Source of the DNA: JBFLVU01 sp037444825
Lineage (GTDB): Bacteria; Acidobacteriota; UBA4820; DSQY01
Direction of reading: 5' to 3'
Length of the DNA stretch: 64,000 nucleotides
Assembly (NCBI GenBank): GCA_037444825.1
Contig: JBBILR010000008.1
Span: 1-64,000, forward strand
Shown here: positions 8,582-16,363 of the stretch, piece after piece
Position numbering within the stretch: position 1 is the stretch's first letter
Layout of the letters: every line of letters starts with the position of its first letter
Notes under the pieces: generated by a model
The model's database searches: none
The model's input: the letters and a program-made list of their open reading frames with translations, nothing else
What the model was told of the DNA's origin: nothing
Program-made: the position numbers and the translations under genes

Positions 8582-9193
8582 TCACTCCAGCGAGAGCAGG
8601 ACCTCCCCCTCGTCGGAGACGACGTGGAGCAGAAGGCCCGTGCCCAGGTCCCGGGCGAAGGGCACGAGGTCCCTCAGGAGGGCGCCGGCGGGGTCGCTCC
8701 CTTCGCTCTCCACCTTGACCCCCTGGAGAACCGCCTCCACGGTGGCGAGGGGGAGCCGCACCTTGAGGTCGGTGGGCTCGCCGCCCTTCTTCTTCTGGAC
8801 GGAGAGAAGGATCTCGGTGGGCGCCTTGGCGGGGCGGCTCCCGGCGCCGGGAACCACGCCCAGGGTGACGGTCTTTTTGCGGCCGTTCTCCTCGACGCTC
8901 AAGAGGAGGGCCTCCTTGCCGGGGGAGGCGTTCTGCAGGGCCTTCAGCATCTCCCCGAAGGAGAGGGTGACCCCCCGGCCCTCCATCCGGCACGCCTTGA
9001 ACTCCCGGGTGACCTCGTGGCGGTCGAGGAAGGTCACGACGGCGGTGGGGATTTCCACCAGAGCCTTCTTTTCTCCGTCCTCCACGCGGATCCGGACGAG
9101 GCCGTCGTCCGCGGCGAAGAGCGGCCGGTTCCCGAAAAGCCCCGCGGCCAGGAAGGCCAGCGCCAGGGCGGCGGCGATGGGTTTGCGTTTCAT
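8582..9193 (-). CDS. Exported protein of unknown function
   Basis: A 203-residue protein that I do not recognise. It has a signal peptide (MKRKPIAAALALAFLAAGLF..., likely cut after FAA) and two regions of similar style, IRVEDGEKKALVEIPTAVV near the N-terminus and VRLPLATVEAVLQGVKVE in the C-terminal half. The second half of each looks like a short beta-strand plus amphipathic helix, so two related units are possible. No cysteine pair or enzyme motif is visible except one Cys in the first half. The start has AGAGGAGGT upstream. It lies 62 bases downstream of the POT/MFS carrier gene on the same strand and may be co-transcribed or have its own TATACC element at 9214-9219. Confidence 0.6.
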   Translation of the reverse strand: MKRKPIAAALALAFLAAGLFGNRPLFAADDGLVRIRVEDGEKKALVEIPTAVVTFLDRHEVTREFKACRMEGRGVTLSFGEMLKALQNASPGKEALLLSVEENGRKKTVTLGVVPGAGSRPAKAPTEILLSVQKKKGGEPTDLKVRLPLATVEAVLQGVKVESEGSDPAGALLRDLVPFARDLGTGLLLHVVSDEGEVLLSLE

Positions 9194-9198
9194 GGTGC

Positions 9199-9212
9199 AC
9201 CTCCTCTGGGGG
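9199..9212 (-). promoter_or_regulatory. RBS inside a small hairpin, shared with the CreD-like gene
   Basis: The minus-strand sequence CCCCCAGAGGAGGT contains the Shine-Dalgarno AGGAGG, which can pair with CCTCC just upstream. The identical 14 bases occur in front of the gene starting at 12689. Six bases lie between it and the ATG at 9193. Confidence 0.4.
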
Positions 9213-9255
9213 AGGTATACGGGGCTCCGCCCCCGGGGGTTTTCCGCCGCGCTCC

Positions 9256-10656
9256 TCAGGAGGCCCGGGTCTTGAAGTCCTTCCCCACCCACCCCCGGGC
9301 CAGGAGCAGCAGGATGGAGGAGCAGAGGGCGATGCACCCGAAGATGAACCACATCTTCTGGGGACCCGCCGTTCCCTGGGAGGGGTCGAAGCCCTGGGGG
9401 CAGTACCGCTCCAGCATCCAGCCGGAGTACAGGGCCGGCACCAGGACCTTGGTGAGGAACCAGGGGAGCTGGGCCACGCCCATGTACTCGCCGGTGCGCC
9501 CTTCCGGCGCGATCTCCGCGGCGTACTGGAGGAACCGCGGCTGCCACATGGCCTCGCCGACGGTCATGACCACGAGGTAGGAAAGGAGCGTCCAGAAGTT
9601 GGTCCCCAGCGCCAGGAAGAAGGCGGGGACGGCCATGACGAAGGTCCCCGCGATCATCATGTCGTACACCTTCCGTTTGTACGTGAGGGCGGTGATGACG
9701 GGGACCGCGATGAAGATGAGCAGGGGGTTGAAGTTGGAGGCGATCTCGAACTTCTCGCCGATCCACCCCGTGTAGCAGCGGGAGACGTACTGGGGAAGGA
9801 TGAGCCAGTTGTAGGTGAAGAGCGTCTGCACGGGGATGAGGGCGAAGATGAAGAAGGTGAACTTCAGGTCGGTGAGGGGGTGGGTCTTGAGCCAGGTCCC
9901 CAGCGAGAAGGGGGGGCGGGCCTTGGGGCCCTCCGACGCCTCGCCCCGCTCCTTGCGGGCCTTTTCCGCGGCCTCCCGGACGGTTCGGGGCGACAGGATC
10001 CAGAAGGTGGCCAGGAGGGAGACGAAGGTGAAGACCGCGTAGACCCAGAAGGCCCCCGGGATCCCCCACCCCAGGTACTTCTCGTCCCGGATGAGGAAGG
10101 CGAAGGTGGGGAGGTAGCCGCCGAGGTTCATCAGGGCGTAGAGCATGGCGTAGCCCATGGAGGCGGTCTTCTCGTTGGTGAACTGCCGGACCGCCGCGTA
10201 GGCCGCCGGCTGGTACATGCCGTACCCCACCACCACCAGGAGAATCCCCCCCAGGGTGGCCAGGTGCAGCGGGCCCCAGAGGCCGGGGGAAAGGTGGAGG
10301 GTGGGCCCGGAGGCGATGACGAGGCGCCCCGCCAGCATGACGGCGAAGGCCAGGAGAAGGGCCCGGCGCACCCCGAACTTGTCGGCGACGAAGCCCAGGA
10401 AGAACATGGCGATGGTGATGCCCGCCGTCTGGACCATGACCATCCGGTGGGACCACACGTCGGCGTGGGGGATCCCCGCGAAGACGAAGTCCGAAAAGTA
10501 GATGGCCAGGTACCCCAGGATCCCGAAGTAGACCATCCCCTCCAGGAAGTAGGGGAGGTTCACGCCCCAGAGCGCCCGGGGGGCGTGGATGAGGTCCACG
10601 AAGGGCTGGGTGATCTCCTTCAGCGGCGACGGCTTCTGGTCGGCGGGGGTTTCCAC
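9256..10656 (-). CDS. MFS/POT-type membrane transporter
   Basis: A 466-residue carrier with about twelve transmembrane helices. The first cytoplasmic loop has the MFS-like FLGFVADKFGVRRAL. The later GYGMYQPAAYAAVRQFTNEK and YAMLYALMNLGGYLPT resemble the signature of proton-dependent oligopeptide transporters, so a peptide or related solute is the likely substrate. A long charged loop (KARKERGEASEGPKARP) separates the halves. I chose the GTG at 10656 because GAGGGAGGG lies directly upstream; an in-frame GTG at 10689 would add 11 unlikely residues. It is divergent from the glutathione peroxidase gene. Confidence 0.8.
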   Translation of the reverse strand: METPADQKPSPLKEITQPFVDLIHAPRALWGVNLPYFLEGMVYFGILGYLAIYFSDFVFAGIPHADVWSHRMVMVQTAGITIAMFFLGFVADKFGVRRALLLAFAVMLAGRLVIASGPTLHLSPGLWGPLHLATLGGILLVVVGYGMYQPAAYAAVRQFTNEKTASMGYAMLYALMNLGGYLPTFAFLIRDEKYLGWGIPGAFWVYAVFTFVSLLATFWILSPRTVREAAEKARKERGEASEGPKARPPFSLGTWLKTHPLTDLKFTFFIFALIPVQTLFTYNWLILPQYVSRCYTGWIGEKFEIASNFNPLLIFIAVPVITALTYKRKVYDMMIAGTFVMAVPAFFLALGTNFWTLLSYLVVMTVGEAMWQPRFLQYAAEIAPEGRTGEYMGVAQLPWFLTKVLVPALYSGWMLERYCPQGFDPSQGTAGPQKMWFIFGCIALCSSILLLLARGWVGKDFKTRAS

Positions 10657-10742
10657 GGTTCCCTCCCTCGAAAGAGGCCAGGGTACCACGGGAAGAAAGG
10701 GGGGCGGAGGGCGTTAGGGAGGGGGAACATTAGGAGCCGTTC

Positions 10743-11342
10743 ATGCTGAAGGTCCTCTTTTCCTCCCTGGCCCTCCTCCTCGCCGCCGCCGCCCTCCTCT
10801 ACTTCGCCACCGGCGCAAGGGCCGCCTCCGGAAAGGCCCCGGCGCCCCGCACCGAAGCCACCGTCTACGGCTTCACCCTCCCGCTGAACGACGGGACCCT
10901 GAAGCCCCTGAAGGACTTCGAGGGGATGGTCCTCCTGATCGTGAACACGGCCTCCAAGTGCGGCTTCACCCCCCAGTACGAGGGGCTCCAGAGGCTCTAC
11001 GAGACGTACAAGGATCGGGGGCTGGTAGTCCTGGCCTTCCCCTCCAACGACTTCCTGGGCCAGGAGCCGGGGAGCGACGCCGAGATCGCCGCGTTCTGCC
11101 GCCTGAAGTACGGCGTCACCTTCCCCGTCTTTCAAAAGAGCCGCGTCAAGGGCAAGGAGATGAACCCCCTCTTCCGGTTCCTCACGGAGGCGTCGGGCTT
11201 CGAGGGGGCCGTCACCTGGAACTTCAACAAGTTCCTCGTGGACCGGAAGGGGCGGGTGGTGGCCCGCTTCGGCTCCCGCACCGCCCCCCTGGACGAGGAC
11301 CTCGTGAAGGCGGTGGAGGCGGTCCTGGCCCAGGCGCCGTAG
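10743..11342 (+). CDS. Glutathione peroxidase family protein (Cys type, exported)
   Basis: A 199-residue peroxidase. The family catalytic set is complete: Cys73 in NTASKCGFTPQY, Gln107 in FPSNDFLGQEPG, and Trp159-Asn160 in TWNFNKF. Cys119 in FCRLKYGVTFP matches the resolving cysteine of two-Cys, thioredoxin-dependent GPx enzymes, so it probably reduces peroxides with thioredoxin rather than glutathione. A hydrophobic N-terminus (residues 1-28, ending GARA-AS) indicates export or anchoring, unusual but known in bacteria. It stands alone and is divergent from the transporter gene. Confidence 0.92.
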   Translation: MLKVLFSSLALLLAAAALLYFATGARAASGKAPAPRTEATVYGFTLPLNDGTLKPLKDFEGMVLLIVNTASKCGFTPQYEGLQRLYETYKDRGLVVLAFPSNDFLGQEPGSDAEIAAFCRLKYGVTFPVFQKSRVKGKEMNPLFRFLTEASGFEGAVTWNFNKFLVDRKGRVVARFGSRTAPLDEDLVKAVEAVLAQAP

Positions 11343-11426
11343 GAACAGGCGAGGGTCCGCCCTTCAGGGGCTCCATCCCCGGCGGGCCCGCCCCGTCCCG
11401 TCCGGCCTCCCCGCCGCCGGCAAGTC

Positions 11427-12689
11427 TCACCTCTCCCCGTCCCCCGCCGGCCGGCCCGCGGTCTTTCGGGAAAAGACCGCCTCCCAGTCCATCCGGGCCG
11501 TGTACTGCATCACCGCGAAGAGCGTCAGCACGCACAGCACGGTGATGGAGAGTCCGGTGTAGGCCTCCAGGAAAAACGTGGCGGAGAAGAGAACCTGGTA
11601 GACGAGCTGCCCCAGCCCCACCTCCAGGAAGGCGAAACGTGGAGAGACGGCGGTCCGGATGTAGCTCACCGTGAGGAAGAGGGAGGTGGAGGCGGCCGTC
11701 AGGAAGGCCGCCCAGAGGGCGACGTGGTCCACGAGGTAGGCCATGAGCAGGTGAAAGCTGAAGAAGGCCGCCGCCAGGAAGAAGTAGTGCATGGGGTGGA
11801 GGGGGATCTCCCGCCGCGTCGTGACGATGAAGAGCAGGAAAAAGAACAGGAAGAGCGACACCGGCGCGGCGAAGGTGACCTGGCTCACCCAGGGCCCCGG
11901 ATTGAGCTTCCGGGGCAGGAGGAGCCCCGCCTGCACGCCCGAGAGGAGGTTGGCGTAGCTCCACGTGAGCACCCACCCGTCCCCCTCCCGGACCTTCCGC
12001 GTGGGAGAGACGGCCCCGAGGGGAACGTCGAAGCCGTCGAAATCGGTCCGGACCTCCAGCGTGAAGTCGCGCACCTGGGCCACCGGCCCCTGGCCGAACC
12101 GGTATCCCCACTCGTCGAGCCCCTGGGTGAGGTAGGAGACGTGCACCTCCATGCGGCCCCCCGGGGGGACGAGGGCGGAGGCCCCCAGGAATTCCCCCCT
12201 TCGCTCGGGCGAAGGGACGGGCCGCCCGTTCACCTGAAGCACGAAGTCGTCGTAGACGGCCTCAGGGCTCGGCAGGGGAAAGTCGAAGAAGAGGGTCCGG
12301 GGCTCGGCGGTGGGGTTTGTCGCGCGGTAGTCGGCCTCGAATCGAACGCGGTAGGTGCTGTACCACAGAAGTCCCTTCTTTCGCGGCTCATAGGAGATCT
12401 CGGCCCGCACCGCGCTGCCCTCCAGCGCCACGTCGTGGCGGTGTTTGGGGACCTCTTTCCCGGCGGGGGACCCGTGGGCGGCGGGTTCGGCGTCCGGCGC
12501 GGAGGGGGAGGTCTCGTACCAGAAGGCGGGGGCCGTCTGCTTCAGCGGCTCCCCCCAGACGCGGCCCACGGCCTCCCGGAGCTTCCGGTCTTGCCGCTCC
12601 GTTCGGAACTCCACGGTGCCGGCGAGGAACAGCCAGGCCAGGGCGGTGCAGAGAAAGACGAAGGCGATGCCGGCGATTCGCTTCAGCAT
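11427..12689 (-). CDS. CreD-like inner-membrane protein
   Basis: A 420-residue membrane protein. One N-terminal helix (LKRIAGIAFVFLCTALAWLFL) is followed by a large extracytoplasmic beta-rich domain (about 30-250) and then six closely spaced helices, ending in ...ALFAVMQYTARMDW, which resembles the C-terminus of CreD-family proteins. CreD proteins are envelope-stress linked, but their biochemical role is unclear. The start ATG at 12689 has AGAGGAGGT at good distance. It lies 242 bases downstream of a winged-helix regulator on the same strand, and similar regulator/membrane-protein/CreD groupings occur in Xanthomonadales and Acidobacteria to my recollection. Confidence 0.7.
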   Translation of the reverse strand: MLKRIAGIAFVFLCTALAWLFLAGTVEFRTERQDRKLREAVGRVWGEPLKQTAPAFWYETSPSAPDAEPAAHGSPAGKEVPKHRHDVALEGSAVRAEISYEPRKKGLLWYSTYRVRFEADYRATNPTAEPRTLFFDFPLPSPEAVYDDFVLQVNGRPVPSPERRGEFLGASALVPPGGRMEVHVSYLTQGLDEWGYRFGQGPVAQVRDFTLEVRTDFDGFDVPLGAVSPTRKVREGDGWVLTWSYANLLSGVQAGLLLPRKLNPGPWVSQVTFAAPVSLFLFFFLLFIVTTRREIPLHPMHYFFLAAAFFSFHLLMAYLVDHVALWAAFLTAASTSLFLTVSYIRTAVSPRFAFLEVGLGQLVYQVLFSATFFLEAYTGLSITVLCVLTLFAVMQYTARMDWEAVFSRKTAGRPAGDGER

Positions 12690-12931
12690 GCTGGACCTCC
12701 TCTGGGGGGAAATGGGCGGCGGGCGGGCGGCCTGCGGGCCGGAGGCGTGGAAGGAGACGCCGGCCGCGGCTGGGCGGCGCCGGACGCGGAAGCGGGGCGC
12801 CGCCGGAAGCCGGGATCCCGATGTCTTCTTCGGCGGGGGCGGGGGACGCCGGAGACCCGGGTTGCAGAAGGTGGCCGTCGGGTATGTTCCAAAAAAGTGC
12901 TTTTCATCACAAAGTCTTCTCCGAAAAAAAC
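12690..12931 (-). promoter_or_regulatory. Intergenic region upstream of the CreD-like gene
   Basis: No gene is visible. A T-run (seven T on the minus strand) directly follows the regulator's stop codon, and an imperfect palindrome (AAAAGCACTTTT, ten of twelve positions symmetric) lies about 40 bases further downstream. The region near 12695-12708 carries the strong Shine-Dalgarno of the next gene. I could not find a convincing -35/-10 pair. Confidence 0.3.
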
Positions 12932-13294
12932 TCACCCCTTCCGGACGGCCCGGATCAGGTGCTCCATGTGGTCGAGGTAGCGCTCCAGGGCCCTTCGGCC
13001 CAGGGCGGTCAGCCGGTAGTCCGTGCGGGGGACCCGGCCCTCGAATCCCTTGGCGCAGGCGATGTAGCCCGCCTCCTCCAGCTTCCGGGCGTGGACCGAG
13101 AGGTTCCCGTCGCTGGTGCCCAGAAGCTTCCGCAGCTCCACGAAGGACAGGGAGGGAGCCACGGCGAGGGCGCTCACGATCCCCAGGCGGGTCCGCTCGT
13201 GGATCAGCCGGTCCACCTCGCGGGGGGAGAGCCCCGGAGTCTTTCGGGGGCGCCTCGGGCCGGTGGGGCGGCGGTCGTCCGCGGGCTCAGCCAC
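12932..13294 (-). CDS. Winged-helix transcriptional regulator (HTH_34 type)
   Basis: A 120-residue DNA-binding protein. After a basic, disordered N-terminus (about 25 residues) it shows RLGIVSALAVAPSLSFVELR, then LLGTSDGNLSVHARKLEEAGY (recognition helix) and GFEGRVPRTDYRLTALGRRAL (wing), the pattern of the MarR/ArsR-like 'winged helix DNA-binding domain' family PF13601. It probably controls its own operon. Its start overlaps the end of the upstream membrane-protein gene by eight bases, so the two are translated together. The nested inverted repeats at 13939-13979 are a candidate binding site. Confidence 0.85.
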   Translation of the reverse strand: MAEPADDRRPTGPRRPRKTPGLSPREVDRLIHERTRLGIVSALAVAPSLSFVELRKLLGTSDGNLSVHARKLEEAGYIACAKGFEGRVPRTDYRLTALGRRALERYLDHMEHLIRAVRKG

Positions 13295-13898
13295 CGTAGC
13301 GCCTCGCGATCCAGAATCCGAAGACCACGTGCAGCCCCCCGAATCCCGCCGCCAGGAGAGCGTTCCCCCAGCCGGGGGGAGTGAAGAGCGCCGCGGCGCC
13401 CAGGGCCATGAAGCAGATCCCCATGGCCGGCACCACGCGCACCGAGAAGGCCCCCGCCGTCGTCACGCCGGCCCCGTACAGGATCAGCCACACCCCGGGG
13501 ATGGGCCCGGGAATCCCCGCCCGGGCCAGCGCCGCCGTCAGCACCGCGCCGGCCGCCAGGGGCGGGGCCAGCGACAGGGCGAACCGACGTCCCGGGTGGG
13601 AAAGGAGCGAGGAGCCCGCCCGCCGCGATTTCCACGCCATGGCCGAAAAGCCGAGCAGGGAGGCCAGCAGGGCCTCCGCCAGCCACACCCCCAACCAGCC
13701 CTGGAAGGTCTGGGCCCGGGAGGCCAGCCAGGCCGCCGCCAGCGCCGTCCCTCCCACCGCCGCGGTGCCCCAGCCCGAGACGTCGGTGAAGGTCCCCGCC
13801 TTCTCCATGGTCTCCCGGATGAACCGGAGGTTCTCCTCCGCCCGCCCCTCGAGGCTGGGCGGCGCCCCGTCCTTTCGAACGTCCACCGTCTCCGCCAT
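13287..13898 (-). CDS. Small integral membrane protein, regulator partner
   Basis: A 203-residue protein, specific family not identified. A soluble N-terminus of about 40 residues (GRAEENLRFIRETMEKA...) precedes five or six hydrophobic helices, including VSGWGTAAVGGTALAAAWLA and GLHVVFGFWIARRYG at the end. The pattern 'EENLRFIRETMERA..FT.VSG.G' is common to small membrane proteins encoded next to HTH_34 regulators. The eight-base overlap with the regulator supports one operon, in which the membrane protein may sense or be controlled. The start ATG at 13898 has a weak AGGA upstream. Confidence 0.65.
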   Translation of the reverse strand: MAETVDVRKDGAPPSLEGRAEENLRFIRETMEKAGTFTDVSGWGTAAVGGTALAAAWLASRAQTFQGWLGVWLAEALLASLLGFSAMAWKSRRAGSSLLSHPGRRFALSLAPPLAAGAVLTAALARAGIPGPIPGVWLILYGAGVTTAGAFSVRVVPAMGICFMALGAAALFTPPGWGNALLAAGFGGLHVVFGFWIARRYGG

Positions 13899-13938
13899 GG
13901 GCGTTATCCTGCCAGGAGATTCTTTCGTTGTCAAGTAC

Positions 13939-13979
13939 TTTGCGAAATAAAGCATATGCTTCAGCAACAAGTTCGCACA
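13939..13979. promoter_or_regulatory. Nested inverted repeats upstream of the regulator operon
   Basis: TGCGAA at 13941-13946 and TTCGCA at 13972-13977 are exact reverse complements, and a perfect 12-bp palindrome AAGCATATGCTT lies between them at 13950-13961. The block is strikingly AT-rich for this genome and sits 40-80 bases upstream of the start at 13898. It is a plausible operator for the winged-helix regulator. Confidence 0.45.
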
Positions 13980-13999
13980 TAAGGATAAGCGCGGGGGCG

Positions 14000-16363
14000 C
14001 TACGGGGATTCCGGCCCGGAAGGAGGGGCCGCCGGGCGCCCGTCGGTGCCGGACCGCAGGAGCCTCGCGTAGTCCCGGGAGTAGGCGAGGACCCGGGCGG
14101 TGTAGGTCCGGGTCTCCGCGTAGGGGATCATGGCCACGAACTCCTCCTCCGAGGAGGGCTTCCACGCCGCCAACCAGCGGCCCACCACCTCTTCGCCGGC
14201 GTTGTAGGCGGCCACGGCGCCGGCGGTGGGAAAGGCCCTGAGGAGGCTTCCCAGGTAGCGGATGCCGAGGGCGGCGGAATTTTGGGGGTCGAAGAGGTCC
14301 GGGGAGGGTTCCCCCTCCCTCAGGAGGCGGGAGGCGGTCTCCGGCATGACCTGCATCCAGCCGCGGGCCCCGGCGGGGGAGAGGGCCCGTTCGTCGAAGC
14401 CGCTCTCCTGGAGGATGACGGCCAGGACGAGGGCGGCGGGGACCTTCTCGGCCTCGGCCAGGGGGCGGATCCTTCCCAAAAAGGGCGCGGGGTAGAGGGC
14501 CTCCAGGGCTTCCGCCGGCAGCTCCAACGGGGATCTGAGGCCGGGGACCACCCGCCGGAGGGCCGCCGCGGCCGCCGGCCGTCGCCGAGCGCGCCCGCAG
14601 AGGAGGGCGTAAGTGAAGGCCGCCTCCGGCGACGAGGCCCCGTGGCGGCGGAAGACCGGCGCGAAGGCCTCGGCGGCCTCTTCCGAGAGGCCCGCCTGGT
14701 CCAAAGATCGGGCCAGGGAGGCCTCTTCCCCGCCGGCGGGTCCGGTCCAGGGCGCGGGAAGAACCACCGGCGGGGGGGGCGCCAGGGCCACACCCCGCTC
14801 CCGAAGGCGCCGGACGGCCGCCGTCCGCCAGTACGAGGTTTCCGTGGCGGCAAGGGACAGGAGGAACCGCCGCTCGCTCTCGCCGTCCCCGGCCGCGTGC
14901 GCCGCCGCGGCGGCCCCCCAGAGGGCGCCCTCCCTAAAGGGGTCCGCCCCGGGGCTTGCCAGGAGGGTCTGGAAGAGGGCCGAAGCCTCCGCCGGCCGCT
15001 CCAGCCGGAGGAGGGCCCAGGCCCTTCTGTAGCGGGCGGCCTCCAGGAGCGCCGGCGGGGCGCCTTCCTCCTCCAGGGCGCGCCAGTGCTCCTCCGCCTC
15101 GGCGAAGCGGCCCCAAGCGTAGGCCGACAGGGCCCAGGCGTTGCGCGCTTCGGCCCGGAGCCCCTGGTGGCCCCCGGGGGGGAGGTCCAGCAGAGCGCCG
15201 CACCGCCGGGCCACCCCCTCGTGGTCCCCCTCGCGCACGAGGGCCCAGACGGCCTTCAGCCGGGCCCGCAGGGCGGCCTCGGAGTTCCCCCGGGCGGCGG
15301 CCAGGGCGTCGGCGGCGCGCACCGTGTCGGCGTTCCGGCGGAGCGCGTGGAGGACCTCCACACGGAGCAGGGCCGCCCCCTCGCCTTGGGGGCCCTCGAA
15401 GGCTTCGGGGGGAAGGGCGTTGAGGAGGTCCAGGGCGTCCTCCCGCCGGCCGGCGCGGAGGAAGCGGCGCGCCAGCTCCAGGGTGTCCGGCACCTTCCGG
15501 GCGGGGGGGCGGAAGCGGTTCCGTTCGGCCAGGTCCTTCAGGGCCTGGCCCGCCTCACGCCCGTAGGGGCAGGAGGGCTTGAGATACAGGTCGAGGCAGG
15601 ATCGGCCCGCCTCCCCCCACCGCTGAAGCTGGAGGAGCCCCCGGCAACGCTCCCAGAGGACCCCGTCCCGCTCGGCGCCGGAGGAGAGCTCCGCCAGCCG
15701 GGCCAGGGTGCGAAGGCGCGGAGTCAACTCGCCGCGTCGTTCCTGGGCCCGGGCGAGGAGGCCCAGGGCCCGGCGCCGGAGCCCTCGGGAGGGAGATGCG
15801 GAGAGCCTTTGCGCCATCTCCTCCGCCTCGGCGGCCCACCCGAGGCCGAGAAGCGCCTCGGCCAGCAGGAGCCGCCCGTAGGGGGCCAGGGGGCCCCGGG
15901 AGTCGGCCGTCTCCCGGAGGGGGTCCAGGGCGGCGGCGGGGTCCCCGGCCAGGAGGGCCATGTGGCCGTAGGCCAAGGCGGCGGTCTTGTCGGGCCCCGC
16001 GGGGGTCTCCGCCCAGATCCGGCGGAAGGCGGCGAGGGCCTCGTCCCACCTCCCGTCCCGCCGCAGGGCGGCGGCGCGGTCCAGGGGGGAAGCCGCTTCC
16101 CCCGCCCGGGGGGCCGCCCCGGGGAAGAGGAGGAGAAGCAGGCAGAGAAAAACCCCCGGGAGAAGGGGAAGAACCCTGCTCCCGGGGGATCGGGATGGTG
16201 CTTGTCCGCCGGCGGCTCCGGGGCCGCCCGCCTCAGAAGGAGACTTCCCAGACCGACTGGTCGTTGGTCTTGATGGCCACCGCCTGGGCGTAGACCTGGG
16301 GGACGGCCCGGTGCATGAAGCAGGCCGCCGCCTGGATCTTGTTGTGGTAGAACTGGGCCTCAC
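14000..16363 (-). CDS. Soluble lytic murein transglycosylase (SLT family)
   Basis: An envelope enzyme that cleaves peptidoglycan glycan strands. The last ~170 residues form the lysozyme-like SLT domain: ILQESGFDERALSPAGARGW with the catalytic Glu in QES, then MQVMPETA, and AAYNAGEEVVGRW. The rest is a long helical superhelix of TPR-like repeats, as in Slt70. A signal-like segment (VLPLLPGVFLCLLLLLFPG) precedes the mature part. The start is uncertain: no ATG, GTG or TTG lies in frame between that segment and a GTG at 16363, which is 130 bases inside the acyl-CoA dehydrogenase gene. A CTG at 16141 is one alternative. Confidence 0.8.
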   Translation of the reverse strand: MRPSSTTTRSRRRPASCTGPSPRSTPRRWPSRPTTSRSGKSPSEAGGPGAAGGQAPSRSPGSRVLPLLPGVFLCLLLLLFPGAAPRAGEAASPLDRAAALRRDGRWDEALAAFRRIWAETPAGPDKTAALAYGHMALLAGDPAAALDPLRETADSRGPLAPYGRLLLAEALLGLGWAAEAEEMAQRLSASPSRGLRRRALGLLARAQERRGELTPRLRTLARLAELSSGAERDGVLWERCRGLLQLQRWGEAGRSCLDLYLKPSCPYGREAGQALKDLAERNRFRPPARKVPDTLELARRFLRAGRREDALDLLNALPPEAFEGPQGEGAALLRVEVLHALRRNADTVRAADALAAARGNSEAALRARLKAVWALVREGDHEGVARRCGALLDLPPGGHQGLRAEARNAWALSAYAWGRFAEAEEHWRALEEEGAPPALLEAARYRRAWALLRLERPAEASALFQTLLASPGADPFREGALWGAAAAAHAAGDGESERRFLLSLAATETSYWRTAAVRRLRERGVALAPPPPVVLPAPWTGPAGGEEASLARSLDQAGLSEEAAEAFAPVFRRHGASSPEAAFTYALLCGRARRRPAAAAALRRVVPGLRSPLELPAEALEALYPAPFLGRIRPLAEAEKVPAALVLAVILQESGFDERALSPAGARGWMQVMPETASRLLREGEPSPDLFDPQNSAALGIRYLGSLLRAFPTAGAVAAYNAGEEVVGRWLAAWKPSSEEEFVAMIPYAETRTYTARVLAYSRDYARLLRSGTDGRPAAPPSGPESP

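Noticed and set aside
16233..16363. Real overlap of transglycosylase and acyl-CoA dehydrogenase coding regions by 130 bases
   Set aside because: The residues read from 16363 to the signal segment look non-coding; I list the full open frame but do not believe in the first ~50 residues.
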